From an uncultured Erysipelotrichaceae bacterium (GTDB taxonomy: Bacteria; Bacillota_I; Bacilli_A; Erysipelotrichales; Coprobacillaceae): a stretch of DNA of 9,627 nt. Numbering within the stretch: the first letter of the stretch is position 1; every line of letters starts with the position of its first letter. The notes under the pieces were generated by a model that did not search any database, was not told the origin of the DNA, and saw nothing but the letters and a program-made list of their open reading frames with translations. The translations under genes and the position numbers were made by a program. The stretch spans positions 1 through 9,627 of the forward strand of contig URQL01000053.1 in the NCBI GenBank assembly GCA_900550005.1. Direction: 5' to 3'. Below are positions 6,284 to 9,627 of this stretch, piece by piece.

Positions 6284-7591
6284 ATGAAAGTAAATGTTGT
6301 TGGTGCCGGTTTAGCCGGGTGTGAAGCCACTTATCAATTAGTAAAACAAGGAATACCTGTTCGCCTTTATGAAATGCGTCCAGTCAAATCAACAGATGCG
6401 CATAAAACAGATTATTTTGCGGAACTCGTTTGTTCAAATTCACTTAGAGCAGATGGCTTAAAAAATGCCGTTGGTGTTTTGAAAAAAGAAATGGAAATGT
6501 TAGATAGTATTATTATTAAATGTGCACGTAAGCATGCTGTTCCAGCAGGAGGTTCATTAGCGGTAGATCGTGAAGGCTTTGCTAAAGAAGTAAGTAAGCA
6601 AATAAAAAATCATCCACTTGTGGAAGTGATTTATGAAGAAGTAACATCAATTCCTAAAGGACCAACGATTATTGCTAGTGGTCCTTTAACGAGTTTGTCA
6701 CTTAGTCAAAGTATTAAAGAATTATTAGGAGATGATTATTTTTACTTTTTTGATGCTGCTGCGCCGATCGTAAAAAAAGAAAGCATTGATTTTACGAAAG
6801 CTTATTTTAAATCACGTTATGATAAAGGAGAAGCAGAATATATCAATTGTCCTATGAATGAAGAAGAATTTAATGCATTTTATGATGCTTTAATTTCAGC
6901 TGAAGTGGTTAAACCTAAAGACTTTGAAGAAAAGTTTTTTGAAGGATGCATGCCTTTTGAAGAAATTGCTCGAAGAGGAAAACAAACACTTTTATTTGGA
7001 CCAATGAAACCCGTTGGCTTAGAAACACCTCAAGGAGTTCGTCCTTATGCGGTTGTTCAACTTAGACAAGATAATGCGATTGCTTCTTTATATAATATTG
7101 TTGGATTTCAAACACATTTAACTTGGCCTGAACAAAAACGTATTTTATCTATGATTCCTGGGTTAGAAAATCTTGAAATTGTACGTTATGGGGTAATGCA
7201 TCGTAATTCTTTTATTTGCTCACCTAAATATTTAAAACCAACCTATCAATACATAAATCTTGAAGATTTATTCTTTGCCGGACAATTAACAGGGGTAGAA
7301 GGTTATGTTGAATCTGCTTCAAGTGGAATTGTAGCTGGATTTAACATGGCACGTTTATTACAACAAAAACCGGTTGTTGAATTTGATCCTCGCACTGTTA
7401 TTGGGGCTTTAGCTCATTATATTACCCATGGCGATCCAGTGAATTTTCAACCGATGAAAGCAAATTTTGGTATTCTTCCTGATTTAGAAATTAAAGTAAA
7501 GAAAAAAGAAAAGAAAGATGCTTATGCTTCAAGAGCAATTGAAGTATTAGAAAAACAATTACATGAACTTAATGGAACAATGGATCAATAA
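6284..7591 (+). CDS. trmFO: Methylenetetrahydrofolate-tRNA-(uracil-5-)-methyltransferase TrmFO (Gid)
   Basis: TrmFO makes 5-methyluridine at position 54 of the tRNA T-loop, taking the one-carbon unit from methylenetetrahydrofolate and reducing it with FAD; this is the Gram-positive alternative to SAM-dependent TrmA. The 435-residue protein has an N-terminal FAD-binding motif GAGLAG at 7-12 followed by the acidic strand end YEMRP. LVCSNSLR includes C50. C222 in FEGCMPFEEIARRG sits where the family's catalytic cysteine is expected (C226 of the B. subtilis enzyme). The C-terminal FAD-contacting signature is DLFFAGQLTGVEGYVESASSG. ATG 6284 is chosen because AAGGAGG (6271-6277) lies seven bases upstream; an in-frame TTG at 6260 falls in the upstream hairpin. 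The neighbours topA and xerC match the classical topA-gid-codV order. The 3' end overlaps xerC. Confidence 0.97.
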   Translation: MKVNVVGAGLAGCEATYQLVKQGIPVRLYEMRPVKSTDAHKTDYFAELVCSNSLRADGLKNAVGVLKKEMEMLDSIIIKCARKHAVPAGGSLAVDREGFAKEVSKQIKNHPLVEVIYEEVTSIPKGPTIIASGPLTSLSLSQSIKELLGDDYFYFFDAAAPIVKKESIDFTKAYFKSRYDKGEAEYINCPMNEEEFNAFYDALISAEVVKPKDFEEKFFEGCMPFEEIARRGKQTLLFGPMKPVGLETPQGVRPYAVVQLRQDNAIASLYNIVGFQTHLTWPEQKRILSMIPGLENLEIVRYGVMHRNSFICSPKYLKPTYQYINLEDLFFAGQLTGVEGYVESASSGIVAGFNMARLLQQKPVVEFDPRTVIGALAHYITHGDPVNFQPMKANFGILPDLEIKVKKKEKKDAYASRAIEVLEKQLHELNGTMDQ

Positions 7592-8498
7592 ATATTTACT
7601 TGAATTACAAAATATTTATCGTTATTCGACTAAAACGATTCGTACTTATCAGCATGGACTAGATGATTTTAAAAATTATTTTAAACAAACAGGTTTAGAA
7701 AATTTAAATGATTTTAATTATTCGATGGTTCGAGGGTATTTAATGCATCTTTATGAAAATAAATTAAGTCCCTCCTCTGTTCGTTTAAGAATATCGATTT
7801 TACGCTCTTTTTATCGTTATTTAATTGATCAAGAACAAGTAAGTGCAAATCCTTTTGAAGCTGTAACTTTACCTAAAGTAGCTAGAAAGAATCCTGAATT
7901 TTTATATCAAGATGAAATAAATAAAGTAATTGACCAAAAAGAAAATAAAGAAGTAAATACCGAATTGAAGATAAGAGATCATATGCTTTTCGAATTGCTT
8001 TATGCAACTGGTCTTCGTATTGGTGAAGTGATTTTACTTCAACTTGAGGATTTTGATTTTGATCAAAACTTTATTCGTGTATTAGGAAAAGGATCAAAAG
8101 AACGTTATGTGCCTTTTAACTTACTTTGTAAAGAATGGATTGAAGATTATTTAGAAAATTCAAGAAAAGTTTTAATGGAACGATATCAAGAAAATCACAT
8201 GTATTTTTTAATTAATCGACTCGCTCAGCCTATCAGTGAAAAAGGGGCTTATAACATTGTTAGAAAATTAGCTAAAAATCAAGGTTTACAAAAAAATGTT
8301 CATCCACATATGCTTCGTCATACTTTTGCATCGGATTTATTATCCAATGGTGCAGATATCAGAATCGTTCAAGAAATGTTAGGGCATAGTTCACTTAGTA
8401 CAACACAAATTTATACGCATATTTCAACAGAAAAATTGAATAAGACTTATCAAAATGCCCATCCTTTAGCTAACAAAGATCCAAACAAAAAATATTAG
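7563..8498 (+). CDS. xerC: Tyrosine recombinase XerC (CodV-type)
   Basis: This Xer-family site-specific recombinase is expected to resolve chromosome dimers at a dif site together with a partner XerD. The 311-residue protein has the N-terminal SAM-like core-binding domain (about 1-110, with YSTKTIRTYQHGLDDF and LRSFYRYL) and the C-terminal catalytic domain. The full catalytic set is visible: R152 (ATGLRIGE), K176 (GKGSKER), H249 and R252 (HPHMLRH), H275 (LGHSS) and the nucleophile Y284 (TTQIYTH). The XerC assignment over XerD rests on position: in B. subtilis codV follows gid. The ATG at 7563 overlaps trmFO by 29 nt; an in-frame ATG at 7572 is possible. Neither has a good Shine-Dalgarno sequence, so translation probably depends on coupling to trmFO. 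In B. subtilis hslVU and codY come next, but here the rpsB promoter follows immediately. Confidence 0.93.
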   Translation: MNLMEQWINKYLLELQNIYRYSTKTIRTYQHGLDDFKNYFKQTGLENLNDFNYSMVRGYLMHLYENKLSPSSVRLRISILRSFYRYLIDQEQVSANPFEAVTLPKVARKNPEFLYQDEINKVIDQKENKEVNTELKIRDHMLFELLYATGLRIGEVILLQLEDFDFDQNFIRVLGKGSKERYVPFNLLCKEWIEDYLENSRKVLMERYQENHMYFLINRLAQPISEKGAYNIVRKLAKNQGLQKNVHPHMLRHTFASDLLSNGADIRIVQEMLGHSSLSTTQIYTHISTEKLNKTYQNAHPLANKDPNKKY

Positions 8499-8505
8499 AA
8501 ATTTG

Positions 8506-8534
8506 TTGACTAATGGAAGGAGTATTGCTATAAT
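8506..8534 (+). promoter_or_regulatory. Strong sigma-A promoter with extended -10 for rpsB
   Basis: TTGACT (8506-8511), a 17-nt spacer and a perfect TATAAT (8529-8534) preceded by TGC form an almost consensus promoter with an extended -10 element. It begins eight bases after the xerC stop. This strength fits a ribosomal protein gene. The start of transcription would be near 8541, leaving about 100 nt of leader. Confidence 0.88.
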
Positions 8535-8540
8535 TTTATA

Positions 8541-8642
8541 GGTGTTAAAAAATACACACATCATGAATTCAAATATCGAGTGCTATTTATAGTGGTATTT
8601 GTTAGAAGTGATGGAGGAAAAAAACAAAAGGAGGAAATTGAA
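8541..8642 (+). promoter_or_regulatory. rpsB 5' leader with a possible bulged hairpin
   Basis: About 100 nt separate the predicted transcription start from the rpsB ATG, far more than the roughly 25-nt leaders of rbgA and topA here. AAATATC (8571-8577) can pair with GGTATTT (8594-8600), and inside it GCTA (8582-8585) with TAGT (8590-8593), leaving GAGT (8578-8581) as a one-sided bulge. A small GTGT/ACAC hairpin is also possible at 8542-8557. A purine-rich tract with two Shine-Dalgarno-like sequences follows: GGAGG at 8613-8617 and the well-placed AAGGAGG at 8628-8634. The pairing is A/U-rich and was found by eye, so a structured autoregulatory element is only a possibility. Confidence 0.4.
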
Positions 8643-9503
8643 ATGTCAGTAATTTCAATGAAAAAATTACTTGAAGTTGGTGTTCACTTCGGACATCAAA
8701 CTAAAAGATGGAACCCTAAAATGGCTCCATACATCTTTACAGCAAGAAACGGAATCTATATTATCGATTTACAAAAATCATCTAAAAAAATTGATGAAGC
8801 TTACAAAGCTATGTCAGAAATCGCTGCTAAAGGTGGAAAAGTTCTATTTGTAGGAACTAAAAAACAAGCTCAAGAAGCTGTAAAAGAAGAAGCTATCCGT
8901 TCTGATTCATTCTATGTAAACAGCAGATGGTTAGGTGGAACTTTAACAAACTTCAAAACAATTCAAAAAAGAATTAGAAGATTAAAAGATTTAGAAAAAA
9001 TGGAATCAGATGGTACATTTGATGTATTACCTAAAAAAGAAGTTATCTTACTTAGAAAAGAAGCTGCTAAGTTAGAAAAGAACTTAGGTGGTATTAAAGA
9101 AATGAAAAAATTACCAAACGCTTTATTCGTAGTAGATCCTAAAGCTGAACACAATGCTGTTGCTGAAGCTAGAATCTTAGGAATTCCTGTATTTGGTATT
9201 GTTGATACAAACTGTGATCCTGATGAAGTGGATTATGTAATCCCTGCAAATGATGATGCAATCCGTGCAGTAAAATTAATTGTTGCTGCTATGGCTGATG
9301 CAATCTGTGAAGCAAAAGGTGAACCAGTAACTGTTGCTTATGCAAAAGATGAAGATGATAAAGAAGTATCTATGAATGATGCAATTTCTTCAGTTGAAAA
9401 CAACGAAAGAAGAAGACCTCGTTATAGAGATGATAGACCAAGACGTCCTAGAAACGATAACAGAAATACTGAAAAATCAGCGAGTGCAAAAAACCCTGAA
9501 TAA
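8643..9503 (+). CDS. rpsB: 30S ribosomal protein S2
   Basis: S2 is a late-assembling protein on the back of the 30S subunit. The 286-residue product carries the family features: LLEVGVHFGHQTKRWNPKMAPYIF near the N-terminus, SRWLGGTLTNFKTI at 95-107, PNALFVVDPKAEHNAVAEA at 158-176 and PVFGIVDTNCDPDEVDYVIPANDDAIRA at 182-209. ATG 8643 is chosen because AAGGAGG ends eight bases before it; an in-frame GTG at 8580 would add 21 residues not typical of S2 and falls inside the leader hairpin. The protein is about 40 residues longer than E. coli or B. subtilis S2. The extra part is a polar, arginine-rich, probably disordered tail, with ten Arg between 256 and 274. Codon choice differs from neighbours (mostly AGA for Arg, more TTC and AAC), consistent with high expression. 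tsf follows, as in most bacteria. Confidence 0.98.
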   Translation: MSVISMKKLLEVGVHFGHQTKRWNPKMAPYIFTARNGIYIIDLQKSSKKIDEAYKAMSEIAAKGGKVLFVGTKKQAQEAVKEEAIRSDSFYVNSRWLGGTLTNFKTIQKRIRRLKDLEKMESDGTFDVLPKKEVILLRKEAAKLEKNLGGIKEMKKLPNALFVVDPKAEHNAVAEARILGIPVFGIVDTNCDPDEVDYVIPANDDAIRAVKLIVAAMADAICEAKGEPVTVAYAKDEDDKEVSMNDAISSVENNERRRPRYRDDRPRRPRNDNRNTEKSASAKNPE

Positions 9504-9517
9504 ATCAAGTAGGTCGT

Positions 9518-9548
9518 AAAAGGGAAAGTGTACTACTTTCCTTTTTTT
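9518..9548 (+). terminator. Intrinsic terminator or attenuator between rpsB and tsf
   Basis: GGAAAGT (9523-9529) pairs perfectly with ACTTTCC (9535-9541) around a five-base loop. The stem can be lengthened outward by a G-U and several A-U pairs, and seven T follow (9542-9548). This is a strong canonical terminator placed 14 nt after the rpsB stop and 27 nt before tsf. Only a fraction of rpsB transcripts would then be expected to reach tsf, unless tsf has another promoter that I do not see in the short gap. Confidence 0.85.
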
Positions 9549-9575
9549 AATAAAATAACATGGAGGAAGAAAAAA

Positions 9576-9627
9576 ATGGCAATTAGTGCAAAATTAGTAA
9601 AAGAATTACGTGAAAAAACTGGTGCTG
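9576..9627 (+). CDS. tsf: Elongation factor Ts, N-terminal fragment cut by the window edge
   Basis: Seventeen codons are visible, reading MAISAKLVKELREKTGA, the highly conserved start of EF-Ts (the V-K-x-L-R-E-x-T-G-A UBA-like segment). EF-Ts exchanges GDP for GTP on EF-Tu. TGGAGGAAG at 9561-9569 is a good ribosome binding site. The position directly after rpsB is the usual bacterial arrangement. The rest of the gene lies beyond the window. Confidence 0.95.
   Translation, partial: MAISAKLVKELREKTGA

Noticed and set aside
7563..8498. Integrase of a mobile element
   Set aside because: The gene lies in the conserved topA-trmFO-xerC order, with no attachment-site repeats, tRNA gene or phage genes nearby, so a housekeeping Xer recombinase is far more likely.
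8611..8652. Thirteen-codon upstream frame (ATG 8611) overlapping the rpsB start, and a nine-codon frame from ATG 8563
   Set aside because: Neither has a good ribosome binding site, and the first is mostly a reading of the purine-rich Shine-Dalgarno tract; chance is the simpler explanation.
8671..8853. Sixty-codon + frame shifted against rpsB
   Set aside because: It is a frame-shifted shadow of the conserved N-terminal part of S2.
8963..9154. Minus-strand frame of 63 codons opposite rpsB
   Set aside because: It lies inside a conserved ribosomal protein gene and has no independent support.
1..9627. CRISPR array, tRNA or rRNA genes, insertion sequence ends
   Set aside because: No regularly spaced repeats, cloverleaf-like sequences, rRNA segments or inverted-repeat-flanked transposase genes were seen.

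Overview
This is a low-GC (roughly one third G+C by eye), gene-dense stretch of a Bacillota (Firmicutes) chromosome, with every gene on the + strand. Gene order from the GTPase onward (rbgA-rnhB-dprA-topA-trmFO-xerC-rpsB-tsf) follows the Bacillus subtilis ylqF-rnhB...smf-topA-gid-codV...rpsB-tsf region. sucCD, hslVU (clpQY) and codY are absent from the places they hold in B. subtilis. Together with the base composition, the absence points to a reduced low-GC lineage such as Erysipelotrichia. That placement is inference from synteny and style, not a database match. TGG encodes Trp throughout and TGA ends rbgA, so the standard bacterial code appears to be in use.

Positions 1-1666 are an accessory-looking segment. 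It holds the C-terminal end of an unrecognised membrane protein, an intact GNAT acetyltransferase, a LOG/'lysine decarboxylase-like' phosphoribohydrolase-family gene, and the decayed remains of a second, different GNAT acetyltransferase. The decayed gene begins inside the end of the LOG gene, so the three were probably once one operon. The pseudogene fills most of the only gap longer than 300 bases.

Positions 1680-3270 carry a clear promoter, the 50S-assembly GTPase rbgA and the overlapping rnhB, closed by an intrinsic terminator whose stem includes the rnhB stop codon. dprA (3327-4073) is a compact form. A TTGACA promoter then drives topA, which has a forced TTG start and three C-terminal zinc fingers. 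A modest hairpin separates topA from trmFO, and the Xer-type tyrosine recombinase overlaps the end of trmFO.

Positions 8506-9627 hold a near-consensus extended -10 promoter, a roughly 100-nt leader with a possible bulged hairpin, and rpsB (ribosomal protein S2) with an arginine-rich C-terminal tail. A strong terminator or attenuator follows, and then the first codons of tsf (EF-Ts).

The genes cover ribosome assembly and translation (rbgA, rpsB, tsf), tRNA modification (trmFO), and DNA topology, repair and recombination (topA, rnhB, dprA, xerC). I find no evidence of a novel multi-gene system. The points most worth a second look are the GNAT pseudogene, the rpsB leader, the S2 tail and the missing hslVU-codY block.
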